This document shows, piece after piece, positions 1 to 6,317 of a stretch of DNA of 16,864 nucleotides. The translations under genes and the position numbers were made by a program. Origin of the DNA: Firmicutes bacterium TM09-10 (GTDB taxonomy: Bacteria > Bacillota > Clostridia > Lachnospirales > Lachnospiraceae); contig QUKC01000026.1 in assembly GCA_003481005.1 (NCBI GenBank), forward strand, positions 1 through 16,864, in the 5' to 3' direction. The notes under the pieces are model-generated. The model saw nothing but the letters and a program-made list of their open reading frames with translations. It had not been told where the DNA came from and did not search any database. Each line of letters starts with the position of its first letter. Position 1 is the first letter of the stretch.

Positions 1-39
1 TTAACCGCAGTGTCGTTGGTTCGAGTCCAACAGGGGGAG
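1..39 (+). tRNA. tRNA-Asn (GTT), 3' part only
   Basis: This is the 3' half of a tRNA cut by the window edge. The T-arm is GTTGG, loop TTCGAGT, CCAAC (15-31), followed by the 3' acceptor strand AGGGGGA and a G discriminator at 39. Counting back from the T-stem puts bases 1-4 (TTAA) at tRNA positions 35-38, so the anticodon ends in TT. A G discriminator favours Asn (GTT) over Lys, which normally carries A. The first anticodon base lies outside the window, so the identity is inferred. No CCA is encoded. Confidence 0.65.
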
Positions 40-41
40 CT

Positions 42-80
42 AAGAAAAGCAGCACAGATCGGAAAGACCTGTGTTTTCTT
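42..80 (+). other. Hairpin in the tRNA spacer
   Basis: AAGAAAA (42-48) and CACAG (53-57) face CTGTG (69-73) and TTTTCTT (74-80), with a 4-nt bulge (GCAG) on the 5' side. It sits in the unusually long 92-bp gap between tRNA-Asn and tRNA-Glu. It may be a processing structure or a weak terminator; nothing in the sequence decides this. Confidence 0.35.
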
Positions 81-131
81 CTGGGAATGCAAATCCAGTG
101 AGAGGTATGTCTGCTTTTACAGTAATCACCT

Positions 132-203
132 GGCTCCGTGGTCAAGCGGTTAAGACATCGCCCTTTCACGGCGGTAACACGGGTTCGATTCCCGTCGGAG
201 TCA
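132..203 (+). tRNA. tRNA-Glu (TTC)
   Basis: The acceptor strands GGCTCCG and CGGAGTC pair (one G-U), with an A discriminator at 203. The anticodon loop reads CCTTTCAC with anticodon TTC, and the T-loop is TTCGATT. The gene is 72 nt long with no encoded CCA, so the end must be added by the CCA-adding enzyme. It is the second gene of the tRNA operon. Confidence 0.95.
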
Positions 204-248
204 TTTCTGACAATGTAAGTTGTTTGATTAGGTACCCGTAAGGGTTTT

Positions 249-322
249 GGACCTTTAGCTCAGTTGGTTAGAGCAACCGGCTCATAACCGGTCGGTCCTG
301 GGTTCGAGTCCCCGAAGGTCCA
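249..322 (+). tRNA. tRNA-Met (CAT), elongator type
   Basis: The acceptor GGACCTT pairs with AAGGTCC, discriminator A at 322. The anticodon loop is CTCATAA (CAT) and the T-loop TTCGAGT. The fully paired first acceptor base pair (G1-C72) argues against initiator tRNA. A CAT anticodon could also be tRNA-Ile2 read with lysidine; the body sequence looks like elongator Met, but this was not tested. CCA is not encoded. Confidence 0.85.
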
Positions 323-345
323 TTTTTGAAATTAGTTAGTTATTT

Positions 346-419
346 GGCCTAGTGGCTCAGTTGGTTAGAGCGCCGCCCTGTCACGGCGGAGGTCACGGGT
401 TCGAGTCCCGTCTGGGTCG
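346..419 (+). tRNA. tRNA-Asp (GTC)
   Basis: The acceptor GGCCTAG pairs with CTGGGTC (including G-U pairs). The discriminator is G at 419, as usual for Asp. The anticodon loop CTGTCAC gives GTC, and the T-loop is TTCGAGT. It is 74 nt long, lacks an encoded CCA, and begins 23 bp after tRNA-Met. Confidence 0.95.
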
Positions 420-449
420 TTTCTTTTAAAAGAAATTATAATTTTATAT

Positions 450-533
450 GCTGGTATGGCGGAATAGGCAGACGCAAGGGACTTAAAATCCCTCGGGGGC
501 AACTCCGTGCCGGTTCAAGTCCGGCTACCAGCA
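450..533 (+). tRNA. tRNA-Leu (TAA)
   Basis: This is a class II tRNA of 84 nt with a long variable arm (CTCGGGGGCAACTCCGTG region, 492-509). The acceptor GCTGGTA pairs with TACCAGC, discriminator A at 533. The anticodon loop ACTTAAAAT gives TAA. No CCA is encoded. It is the last tRNA before the operon terminator. Confidence 0.95.
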
Positions 534-608
534 CTTTTCTGTAAGGTCTGATTTTGGTATATGCTGAGATTGGATTTTTTTGTTGTTTTATAAAATATAG
601 CATTTTTG

Positions 609-640
609 AGTGGAACAAAGGAGCGTTTGTTCCACTTTTT
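609..640 (+). terminator. Terminator of the tRNA operon
   Basis: A perfect 11-bp stem, AGTGGAACAAA (609-619) with TTTGTTCCACT (626-636), has the loop GGAGCG and is followed by a T run. It lies 75 bp after tRNA-Leu and is oriented to end the tRNA transcript. Confidence 0.9.
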
Positions 641-646
641 ATTTAT

Positions 647-683
647 GACAATAGTATGCTCGCAGAGCGTGCATTCTATTGTC
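647..683 (+). repeat. Dispersed 37-bp palindrome, copy A
   Basis: The arms GACAATAG (647-654) and CTATTGTC (676-683) enclose ATGC...GCAT and CGC...GCG stems around a central AGA loop, with a T-T mismatch in the stem. Relative to the other copies, base 655 is T instead of A, which breaks one pair. The left flank ATTTATGA resembles the ATTCATGA seen beside copies B, C and D2. It lies between the tRNA-operon terminator and the GH32 terminator. Confidence 0.85.
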
Positions 684-698
684 TGCTGCAGGAAGATC

Positions 699-743
699 AA
701 AAAGCCGTCCGAAAGAAAATAGCTTCTATTCGGACGGCTTTTT
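699..743. terminator. Bidirectional terminator after the GH32 gene
   Basis: A perfect 15-bp inverted repeat, AAAAAGCCGTCCGAA (699-713) with TTCGGACGGCTTTTT (729-743), carries a T tract on each strand. It ends the minus-strand GH32 gene, whose stop is at 795, and also blocks rightward reading. Confidence 0.9.
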
Positions 744-794
744 ATACTAATGATACCCGTTGTGAAAATGTTTGAAATTCATATAAGCTGCTTT

Positions 795-2372
795 TTAACG
801 TACCGTCCAGGCTTCTGCACAGATCGGTGTGTCAGCGTTGACAGTAATGGTTCCGCAGGTACGGTCATCAGGCAGCTCCCAGTAGGCAATGACGGTATCC
901 TGTTTAGCAGAAAGCTCCAGAATGCCGCGGTCAGCGATCAGATGAAGCTCTGTTAAGCCGGCAGGAAGCTGGGTGGCTTTATCTGCACATGTAAAGATAC
1001 CGGTTGCTGCATCATAGGCGCAGACATTTCCTAAAATGGAGAAGGAAACTTTGCCGGTGCTGCAAAGGGATACGTCAATGCCAACTGCTGCAGGAGAAGT
1101 CAGCTCTGCCTGGCAGGATGTGGTGTCAGCTGCGTGGAAGAGTGTGTTCGCTGCTTTTTTTGCATCAAACCATTCATGAACAGGATGCTGTGCAAGAATC
1201 CATTCACCATCCTGCTTGATCAGCTCAAGTTCACGGGGCAACGTCAGCATGCCGGTATAGAGACGTTCCGGATTCTGGGTGCGCAGCCACTGAATCAGTA
1301 CGATGCGGTCAGGTGCGTTATTATAGGTTTGTCCGGCATAAGCGAGTTCTGTATAGGAAGCACGTTTGCCGGCGCTGTAGTTGGTAAAGCGGAAGCCGTC
1401 AAAATCGCCGATAAAGTATTCACTGGAAGCAGTATAGAAAATCCATTTTTCAGTGCCGTCCGGCGCAGAAATCGGGCGTAGATCGGGGCATTCGTTGGCA
1501 GTTTCAAAAGTTAGTTGCTGAGTGATCTCCCAGTGGAGCATATCTGTGGAACGAAGGATGGCATATTCCGTGCCTTTTAAGTAAAGGGACATGATAAATG
1601 CTTTGGATTTTTCGTGCCAATAAACCTTGGGGTCACGGTTGTCTGTTTTGAGAAACGGAACAACTGCTCCCGGAAGCTTCTGCAGAGTGAGACCATGATC
1701 GGTGCTGTATGCTGTGTGCTGGGTGTAGTCTTTTCCCTCGCTACAGGCGCTGTCATGGCTGCCGCCGGCTGCGGTATAGAAGAACAGGAGTGCATCCTTG
1801 GGAAGACTTCGATAGAGGTTGCTGTCAGCAGCTGCCTGAATTTCATCCCTGTGCTCGTTTGTCAGACCGCAGCCGGAGAAGATGGTTCCCTCTTCATCCG
1901 GAAGCATGGCAACAGGAAGCCGTGTCCAGTGGAGCAGGTCGGTACTGGTGGCATGTCCCCAGCTCATATTGTTCCAATTGACACCGAAGGGATTGTGCTG
2001 ATAATATAAGTGATAGGTTCCATTGTCGTAAACAAGACCATTTGGATCGTTGATCCAGCCTGCGTTGGCTGTAAAGTGGACAGCCGGATGAACTTCGTCG
2101 GAGACAGGAAGCTCGTCAGTCTGAGTAACTGCATCTTCAAAGCCTGCAGGAAACTCTGCAGACAGGGTCAGCGTGCGTCCCATCCATTCAGAAACCGGCA
2201 GAGGGGAAAGATATTCGTAGGAATAGGTTCCGTTGTCTGCAGCGGCTTCTCCGAAAGGAAAATAAACACATAAAAGAAGCTTTTCGCCGTCAAAAAGTTT
2301 CAGGACCCTGGTATCTTTCGGGTGGGATACAACCGGAAGACAGAGAAAAGGATGCTTAATTGTAAGCTGCAT
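795..2372 (-). CDS. Glycoside hydrolase family 32 beta-fructosidase
   Basis: This is a 525-residue retaining GH32 enzyme that cleaves fructosyl bonds in sucrose, inulin- or levan-type substrates. The three GH32 hallmarks are visible: WINDPNG at residues 106-112 (nucleophile Asp109), NRDP with Asp247 as transition-state stabiliser, and NECPDL with Glu294 as acid/base. The five-bladed propeller spans about 95-400 and a C-terminal beta-sandwich follows. An extra N-terminal segment of about 90 residues precedes the catalytic domain and is not part of the minimal family. No signal peptide is seen, so it probably acts in the cytoplasm on imported oligosaccharides. The ATG at 2372 has GGAGG 8 nt upstream. 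It is monocistronic, with its own promoter and terminator. No sugar transporter adjoins it, so whether the substrate is sucrose, sucrose-6-phosphate or fructan is undecided. Confidence 0.93.
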   Translation of the reverse strand: MQLTIKHPFLCLPVVSHPKDTRVLKLFDGEKLLLCVYFPFGEAAADNGTYSYEYLSPLPVSEWMGRTLTLSAEFPAGFEDAVTQTDELPVSDEVHPAVHFTANAGWINDPNGLVYDNGTYHLYYQHNPFGVNWNNMSWGHATSTDLLHWTRLPVAMLPDEEGTIFSGCGLTNEHRDEIQAAADSNLYRSLPKDALLFFYTAAGGSHDSACSEGKDYTQHTAYSTDHGLTLQKLPGAVVPFLKTDNRDPKVYWHEKSKAFIMSLYLKGTEYAILRSTDMLHWEITQQLTFETANECPDLRPISAPDGTEKWIFYTASSEYFIGDFDGFRFTNYSAGKRASYTELAYAGQTYNNAPDRIVLIQWLRTQNPERLYTGMLTLPRELELIKQDGEWILAQHPVHEWFDAKKAANTLFHAADTTSCQAELTSPAAVGIDVSLCSTGKVSFSILGNVCAYDAATGIFTCADKATQLPAGLTELHLIADRGILELSAKQDTVIAYWELPDDRTCGTITVNADTPICAEAWTVR

Positions 2373-2398
2373 ATGGAAATCCTCCCATTTTTTTCTTC

Positions 2399-2428
2399 AT
2401 CATAAAATGAATGGCGGAAAAAAGTCAA
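2399..2428 (-). promoter_or_regulatory. Promoter of the GH32 gene
   Basis: On the minus strand TTGACT (2423-2428) and TATGAT (2399-2404) are separated by 18 bp, a good sigma-A match. Transcription would start near 2392, giving a leader of about 20 nt before the GH32 ATG. Confidence 0.7.
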
Positions 2429-2448
2429 TATGGGAAGTGTGGAAAGTA

Positions 2449-2464
2449 CTGTGGGATATCACAG
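2449..2464. promoter_or_regulatory. Small inverted repeat upstream of the MATE gene
   Basis: CTGTG and CACAG flank GGATAT, 37 bp before the MATE start codon. It could be an operator or a small leader hairpin. No clear sigma-A promoter for the MATE gene was found in the divergent region, so its role is a guess. Confidence 0.3.
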
Positions 2465-2500
2465 AAAATTGTGAAATAGAAAAGAAGGGTAGAAAACAGG

Positions 2501-3898
2501 ATGAAAACAAAAGGCAAATCCGGTGTTATGGATATGACGCAGGGAAATATGGCGATGCTGATCTTAAGCTTTGCATTGCCGTTGATGTTGGGAAATGTAT
2601 TTCAACAGTTTTATACGGTGGCTGATACGGCCATTGTGGGAAAAATACTTGGAGTGGATGCGTTGGCAGCACTCGGCACAGTAGAGTCGATAAACTGGCT
2701 GGTTCTGGGGACCATTCAGGGAATCACCCAGGGCTTTGGCATTCTTGTTTCCCAGCAGTTTGGTGCCAAAAAAGAGGAGGCGCTTCAGGAAACCATTTTT
2801 CATGCGTCTTTTCTGGCAGTAGTGGCGGCGATTTTATTTACCGTTGGTATTCTGATCGGATTACCTGGTTTGGTCGGGATTTTACAGGTTCCTGTTGATA
2901 TTCGCCCGATCTGTCTGGACTATTTGTATGTGCTCTTTGGCGGCATTCCGCTGATGATGCTCTATAATTTTACTGCGGCTATGCTGCGGGCGTTTGGAGA
3001 CAGTAAAACACCTCTGACAGCATGTGTTATCGCAGCGCTGTTTAATATTGCGCTGGATTTATATTTTATTCTGGAGCTTGGCTGGGGCGTAAAGGGTGCA
3101 GCGCTTGCAACTGTGATTGCCCAGACCCTTGCTTCTGCATATTGTCTGTGGAAGCTGTGCCGTATCGAGGTGCTTACAGAAAAAAGGAAGGCCGCCAAAT
3201 GGAGACTTCATGCCGGACTTTGCGGGAAGCTGATATATCTTGGATTACCGATGGCATTTCAAAACCTTGTGATCGCCATTGGAGGCATGATCGTGCAGAC
3301 TGTGGTAAACAGCTTCGGCGTTGCATTTATCGCAGGCTATACGGCGACGTGCAAGCTTTATGGTATCCTTGAGGTGGCAGCGACCTCCTATGGCTTTGCA
3401 ATGGTTACCTACACGGGTCAGAACCTCGGTGCGGGAAAAACAGACAGGATCAAGGAGGGAACCAGAATCGGTGTTTTGATCGGTGTGCTGACTTCCTTTG
3501 TCATTACCGGACTGATGTTTCTGTTCGGACGAAATATTCTGGGACTTTTCATCTCTGCAGATGCAGCCCAGGGCAGTCAGGCTGCGGTGGTTGCATGGCG
3601 CTTTTTGCGGATTATGAGCAGCTTCTTATGGGTACTGTATATTTTACATATCGTCCGCAGCGTGATCCAGGGAATGGGAAATACCGTGATTCCGCTTGTA
3701 TCCGGAATTTTTGAATTTATCATGAGAACCGGTGCAACGTTGATTTTACCGGTGCTTTTTGGAGAAAATGGAATTTTATTCGCAGAGGTACTGGCATGGA
3801 TGGGCGCCGATCTGGTGCTGATTCCGGGATATTTTTATATGCGAAAAAAGCTGCTTTCGGGCAGATCGAACCAGGGTGATGTTCAAAGCGCAGTTTGA
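2501..3898 (+). CDS. MATE family efflux transporter
   Basis: This 465-residue multidrug and toxin extrusion protein is an integral membrane antiporter that expels cationic drugs or metabolites using a Na+ or H+ gradient. The N-terminus has the typical firmicute MATE pattern: DMTQGN, then LSFALPLMLGN, FQQFYTVADTAIVG and LG. Hydrophobic stretches along the whole length fit the usual 12 helices in two six-helix bundles, and the length is normal. The ATG at 2501 is placed by homology to the family N-terminus; the ribosome site (GAAGGG at 2485-2490) is weak. It is divergent from GH32 and converges on the aminotransferase gene, sharing a terminator with it. The substrate cannot be told from sequence. 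Confidence 0.92.
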   Translation: MKTKGKSGVMDMTQGNMAMLILSFALPLMLGNVFQQFYTVADTAIVGKILGVDALAALGTVESINWLVLGTIQGITQGFGILVSQQFGAKKEEALQETIFHASFLAVVAAILFTVGILIGLPGLVGILQVPVDIRPICLDYLYVLFGGIPLMMLYNFTAAMLRAFGDSKTPLTACVIAALFNIALDLYFILELGWGVKGAALATVIAQTLASAYCLWKLCRIEVLTEKRKAAKWRLHAGLCGKLIYLGLPMAFQNLVIAIGGMIVQTVVNSFGVAFIAGYTATCKLYGILEVAATSYGFAMVTYTGQNLGAGKTDRIKEGTRIGVLIGVLTSFVITGLMFLFGRNILGLFISADAAQGSQAAVVAWRFLRIMSSFLWVLYILHIVRSVIQGMGNTVIPLVSGIFEFIMRTGATLILPVLFGENGILFAEVLAWMGADLVLIPGYFYMRKKLLSGRSNQGDVQSAV

Positions 3899-3913
3899 AG
3901 TTCTGAGAAAGAG

Positions 3914-3977
3914 AAAAACCAGCCCTACGGCGGGAGGTTCCGGTTGGAAGCTCCTGTGCCGCAGGGCTGGTTTTTTT
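3914..3977. terminator. Bidirectional terminator between MATE and aminotransferase genes
   Basis: The outer stem AAAAACCAGCCC (3914-3925) pairs with GGGCTGGTTTTT (3964-3975) and encloses an inner GGAG/CTCC helix. A T run follows on both strands. The right-hand T run touches the stop codon of the minus-strand gene at 3977, so both convergent genes end in the same element. Confidence 0.88.
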
Positions 3978-5644
3978 CAGCGTCGGTTTTGCTGGTAATA
4001 GCTTAAGAAGTCCGCAATTTTGTCCGCAGATTCCTTGAGTACCTCGATCCGGGGCAGGTATACGACCCGGAAGTGATCAGGCTGTTCCCAGTGGAAGCCT
4101 CCGCCATGGATGAGCAGGATTTTCTTGTCGCGCAGAAGATCGAGGGCAAACTGTTCGTCGTTGGTGATATGAAACTTTTTGACGTCGAGCTTCGGGAACA
4201 TGTAAAAGGCTGCTTTCGGTTTTACAACGCTCAGTCCGGGAATGTCCTTTAATGCCTGATAAATGCACTCACGCTGCTCATAAATCCGTCCGCCGGGCGT
4301 TAAATAATTGCTGACGCTCTGGTAGCCGCCGAGGGCAGTCTGGACGATGGACTGCGCGGGAACATTGGAGCACAGGCGCATATTAGAGAGCATGCGGATG
4401 CCTTCGATATAGTCCTGCGCGATGGCTTTGTTGCCGCTTAAAATCATCCATCCAATTCGAAAGCCTGCGATCATGTGGGACTTGGACAGACCGCTGAAGG
4501 TGACACAGAACAGGTCGGGAGCCAGGGATGCGATGGAAATATGCTCGCCGCCGTCCATGACCAGTCGGTCATAAATCTCATCGGAAAAGATGATCAGATG
4601 GTGCTGACGCGCGATTTCCACGATTCCTTCCAGAACTTCCTTCGGATAAAGCGCGCCGGTCGGATTGTTGGGATTGATGATGACGATCGCTTTCGTGTGG
4701 CGCGTGATCTTTTTTCGAATGTCGGCAAGGTCAGGATACCAGTCTGCCTGCTCGTCGCAGAGATAATGGACGGCTTTGCCGCCTGCAAGCGTTGCGCAGG
4801 CAGTCCAGAGCGGGTAGTCGGGGGAAGGGATCAGGATTTCATCCCCGTCGTCCAGCAGGGCGGACATGCTTAAATTGATCAGCTCGCTGACACCGTTTCC
4901 CGTGTAGATATCCTCGATGGTGACGTTGGGGATATTTTTTAGCTGTGCATACTGCATGATTGCTTTGCGGGCTGCAAACAGTCCCTTAGCGGGAGAATAG
5001 CCTTCGCATTCCGTCAGCTGCTGGCGCATGTCGTAAATGACTTCATCGGGAGTGCGGAAGCCGAAGGGGGCGGGATTGCCGATGTTCAATTTTAAAATCT
5101 GAACGCCGGAGGATTCCATCCGTTCAGCTTCATCGACAACCGGACCGCGGACATCGTAAAGAACATTGTTCAATTTGGAAGACTTTTTAAACAGCGCCGG
5201 CTGGGAAGCAGATGGAGCGGAAAATTCTGAACCGTCCTGACGGGAAGAAGATTTCTTCTGAACCGAATCGGAACGTTTGGAGAATGCAGAAGATTGAACT
5301 GAACCTGCGGCGGAGGAACCGTTGACCGTGTCTGGACGAGGGCAAAAATTGAACTCAGTCGGAAGCTTTGTACTGCCAGAGTTCAATTTTTCTGAACTGA
5401 AATTCTGTGCAGAACCGGTGCGTCCTGCCAGCCAGTCTGCATCAACCTGGAGGGCATCTGCAAGAAACTGCAGGATCTCAGAGCGGGGCATGGTTTTGCC
5501 GTTGACATACTGGCTGATGTGGCTTTTGCCGAGCTTTAAATTCTGTTCTTCCGCGAGATGTAAAAGATCAATCGGTTTCATTTGCTGCTGATTCATGGAT
5601 TCCTTTAAACGGGATGCAAAAAGTTCATAGGCTATGTTTGACAT
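3977..5644 (-). CDS. XRE HTH domain fused to AlaA-type PLP aminotransferase
   Basis: The 555-residue protein has two parts. Residues 8-75 form an XRE-type helix-turn-helix (LGKSHISQYVNGKTMPR, then LADALQVDADWLAG). Residues 76-157 are a Ser/Lys-rich, low-complexity linker. Residues 158-555 are a full fold-type I aminotransferase close to E. coli AlaA (alanine/2-oxoglutarate): YDVRGPV, LNIGNPAPFGF, PNNPTG (325-330), Asp355, GLSK with Schiff-base Lys388, and AGFRIGW with Arg396. All key PLP residues are present, so it should be an active enzyme making or breaking down alanine. ATG at 5644 is chosen because AAAGGAG lies 6 nt upstream; an in-frame TTG at 5668 falls inside repeat copy B and lacks a ribosome site. 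Known regulator-aminotransferase fusions (MocR) use a GntR domain, so this one differs. TTGAA...TTCAA sites around its promoter suggest autoregulation, which is inference. Confidence 0.88.
   Translation of the reverse strand: MSNIAYELFASRLKESMNQQQMKPIDLLHLAEEQNLKLGKSHISQYVNGKTMPRSEILQFLADALQVDADWLAGRTGSAQNFSSEKLNSGSTKLPTEFNFCPRPDTVNGSSAAGSVQSSAFSKRSDSVQKKSSSRQDGSEFSAPSASQPALFKKSSKLNNVLYDVRGPVVDEAERMESSGVQILKLNIGNPAPFGFRTPDEVIYDMRQQLTECEGYSPAKGLFAARKAIMQYAQLKNIPNVTIEDIYTGNGVSELINLSMSALLDDGDEILIPSPDYPLWTACATLAGGKAVHYLCDEQADWYPDLADIRKKITRHTKAIVIINPNNPTGALYPKEVLEGIVEIARQHHLIIFSDEIYDRLVMDGGEHISIASLAPDLFCVTFSGLSKSHMIAGFRIGWMILSGNKAIAQDYIEGIRMLSNMRLCSNVPAQSIVQTALGGYQSVSNYLTPGGRIYEQRECIYQALKDIPGLSVVKPKAAFYMFPKLDVKKFHITNDEQFALDLLRDKKILLIHGGGFHWEQPDHFRVVYLPRIEVLKESADKIADFLSYYQQNRR
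5344..5391 (-). other. Perfect inverted repeat inside the linker coding region
   Basis: AAAAATTGAACTC (5344-5356) and GAGTTCAATTTTT (5379-5391) form a perfect 13-bp stem with a 22-nt loop, inside the part of the gene that encodes the Ser-rich linker. On the transcript it is terminator-like, with a U run after the stem. The TTGAAC/GTTCAA core repeats the motif found upstream of the gene, so it may instead be a regulator site. Confidence 0.5.
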
Positions 5645-5663
5645 AGAAGGCTCCTTTCCTACA

Positions 5664-5700
5664 AACAATAGAAGGCACGCTCTGCGAGCATTCTATTGTC
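5664..5700 (-). repeat. Dispersed 37-bp palindrome, copy B
   Basis: This copy is in reverse orientation: on the minus strand, ATTCATGA precedes GACAATAGAATGC, then CGC-AGA-GCG, GTGCC and TTCTATTGTT. It lies in the 5' untranslated region of the XRE-aminotransferase gene, 20 bp before the start codon, so the mRNA would carry the hairpin just upstream of the ribosome site. Confidence 0.85.
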
Positions 5701-5711
5701 ATGAATGATGC

Positions 5712-5858
5712 TTGAACATAGAGTTCAAATTATGAATATAAGTTTAAAAATGAAAAGCAATTTAAATTGAATAAAAGTTCAAAAAACAGAATACGGAATG
5801 ATCTATAAAAACCGGATACTGTTGAATTGAATTATATCATAAAATTGAAATGGTTCAA
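5712..5858. promoter_or_regulatory. Cluster of TTGAA...TTCAA sites (putative XRE operators)
   Basis: Three inverted pairs occur in this AT-rich stretch: TTGAAC-ATAGA-GTTCAA (5712-5728), TTGAA-TAAAAG-TTCAA (5767-5782) and TTGAA-ATGG-TTCAA (5845-5858). An extra direct pair TTGAATTGAA lies at 5822-5831. The right-most site overlaps the -35 box of the XRE-aminotransferase promoter. XRE proteins commonly bind short palindromes and repress their own gene, so these are plausible autoregulatory operators. The variable spacing weakens the case. Confidence 0.45.
5831..5858 (-). promoter_or_regulatory. Promoter of the XRE-aminotransferase gene
   Basis: On the minus strand TTGAAC (5853-5858) and a perfect TATAAT (5831-5836) are spaced by 16 bp. 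The predicted start near 5824 gives a leader of about 180 nt that includes two TTGAA...TTCAA sites and repeat copy B. Confidence 0.7.
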
Positions 5859-5926
5859 GATAAAAAGCGAAAGTTAAAAATTAAACAAAGGGAACGTTCG
5901 CAGAAAGATTTGCAGGCAAAAAGTCT

Positions 5927-5955
5927 TTGCCTTTTGGAATGAAATTTGTTATAAT
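5927..5955 (+). promoter_or_regulatory. Promoter of the ECF transporter operon
   Basis: TTGCCT (5927-5932) and a perfect TATAAT (5950-5955) are separated by 17 bp. The start would be near 5962, leaving about 355 nt of leader before the first gene. It is divergent from the XRE-aminotransferase promoter, with under 100 bp between them. Confidence 0.8.
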
Positions 5956-5962
5956 ACTAACG

Positions 5963-6211
5963 ATATCAGGCAAACAGGAATTGCTGTAAGAAAGTAATAC
6001 AGCCGGAAAATCTGCCGGTGTCTTTTGAAGAAGACAGGTAAGTCTCCCCGAAGGGAGCCGGGCGGCAGAAAGACGGAAACGATCGTAACAATTATCATGA
6101 TGATCCTTATCAGAATAAGGATAAACCATGGTGGTCACAGGACGATCCGGATCATGAAGAAAAGAATTGCCAGGAAGGGAATTTGTCTTTCAAAAAGACA
6201 GGTTCCCTTTT
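5963..6211 (+). ncRNA. Structured 5' leader of the ECF operon (possible riboswitch)
   Basis: The leader contains successive helices. GCTGTA (5983-5988) pairs with TACAGC (5998-6003). TCTGCC (6011-6016) with GGCAGA (6064-6069) closes a three-way junction holding TGTCTT/AAGACA (6019-6036) and CTCCC/GGGAG with a CGAA tetraloop (6044-6057). ATCCTTAT/ATAAGGAT (6103-6122) has loop CAGA. GATCCGGATC is a 10-bp palindrome at 6143-6152. A long terminator-like hairpin ends the series at 6175-6211. A strong promoter, a structured leader and a terminator ahead of a micronutrient importer form the standard riboswitch layout. I could not match it to the cobalamin, TPP, FMN, THF, preQ1, lysine or SAM consensus as I know them, so no ligand is assigned. 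Confidence 0.5.
6175..6211 (+). terminator. Terminator-like hairpin in the ECF leader
   Basis: Bases 6175-6190 pair with 6194-6209 over 16 bp (two G-U pairs) around a CAA loop. The outer part is AAGGGAA/TTCCCTT and the inner part TGTCTTT/AAAGACA. The following tract is TTGTTGT, poorer in T than a strong terminator, which suits conditional rather than constitutive termination. The inner TGTCTTT repeats the TGTCTT of the upstream junction helix (6019-6024), so either could pair with AAGACA. That is a possible switching contact. Confidence 0.6.
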
Positions 6212-6317
6212 GTTGTGCAAAATTTCGACGATGGAGCAGGTGCAGTTGAACGGAACCGGCGCAACGACGGTACTGCAGTTTTTGGCATCAGAATAGATTG
6301 CAGACAGGAATAAAGTG

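Noticed and set aside
5645..5668. Longer start (TTG at 5668) for the XRE-aminotransferase
   Set aside because: The extra eight residues would be encoded by the edge of the palindromic repeat and lack a ribosome site, whereas ATG 5644 has AAAGGAG at ideal spacing.
5963..6211. Cobalamin, THF, TPP or FMN riboswitch in the ECF leader
   Set aside because: The conserved core sequences of these classes, as I know them, are not present. The leader was kept only as an unassigned structured RNA.
6042..6296. Open frame reading a hydrophilic, Asp/Asn-rich peptide (for example KDKPWWSQDDPDHEEK) in the ECF leader
   Set aside because: It has no start codon before the acidic part. An in-frame GTG at 6018 is cut off by TAA at 6039, and the stretch overlaps several strong hairpins. 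A decayed small gene cannot be fully excluded, but structured RNA explains it better.
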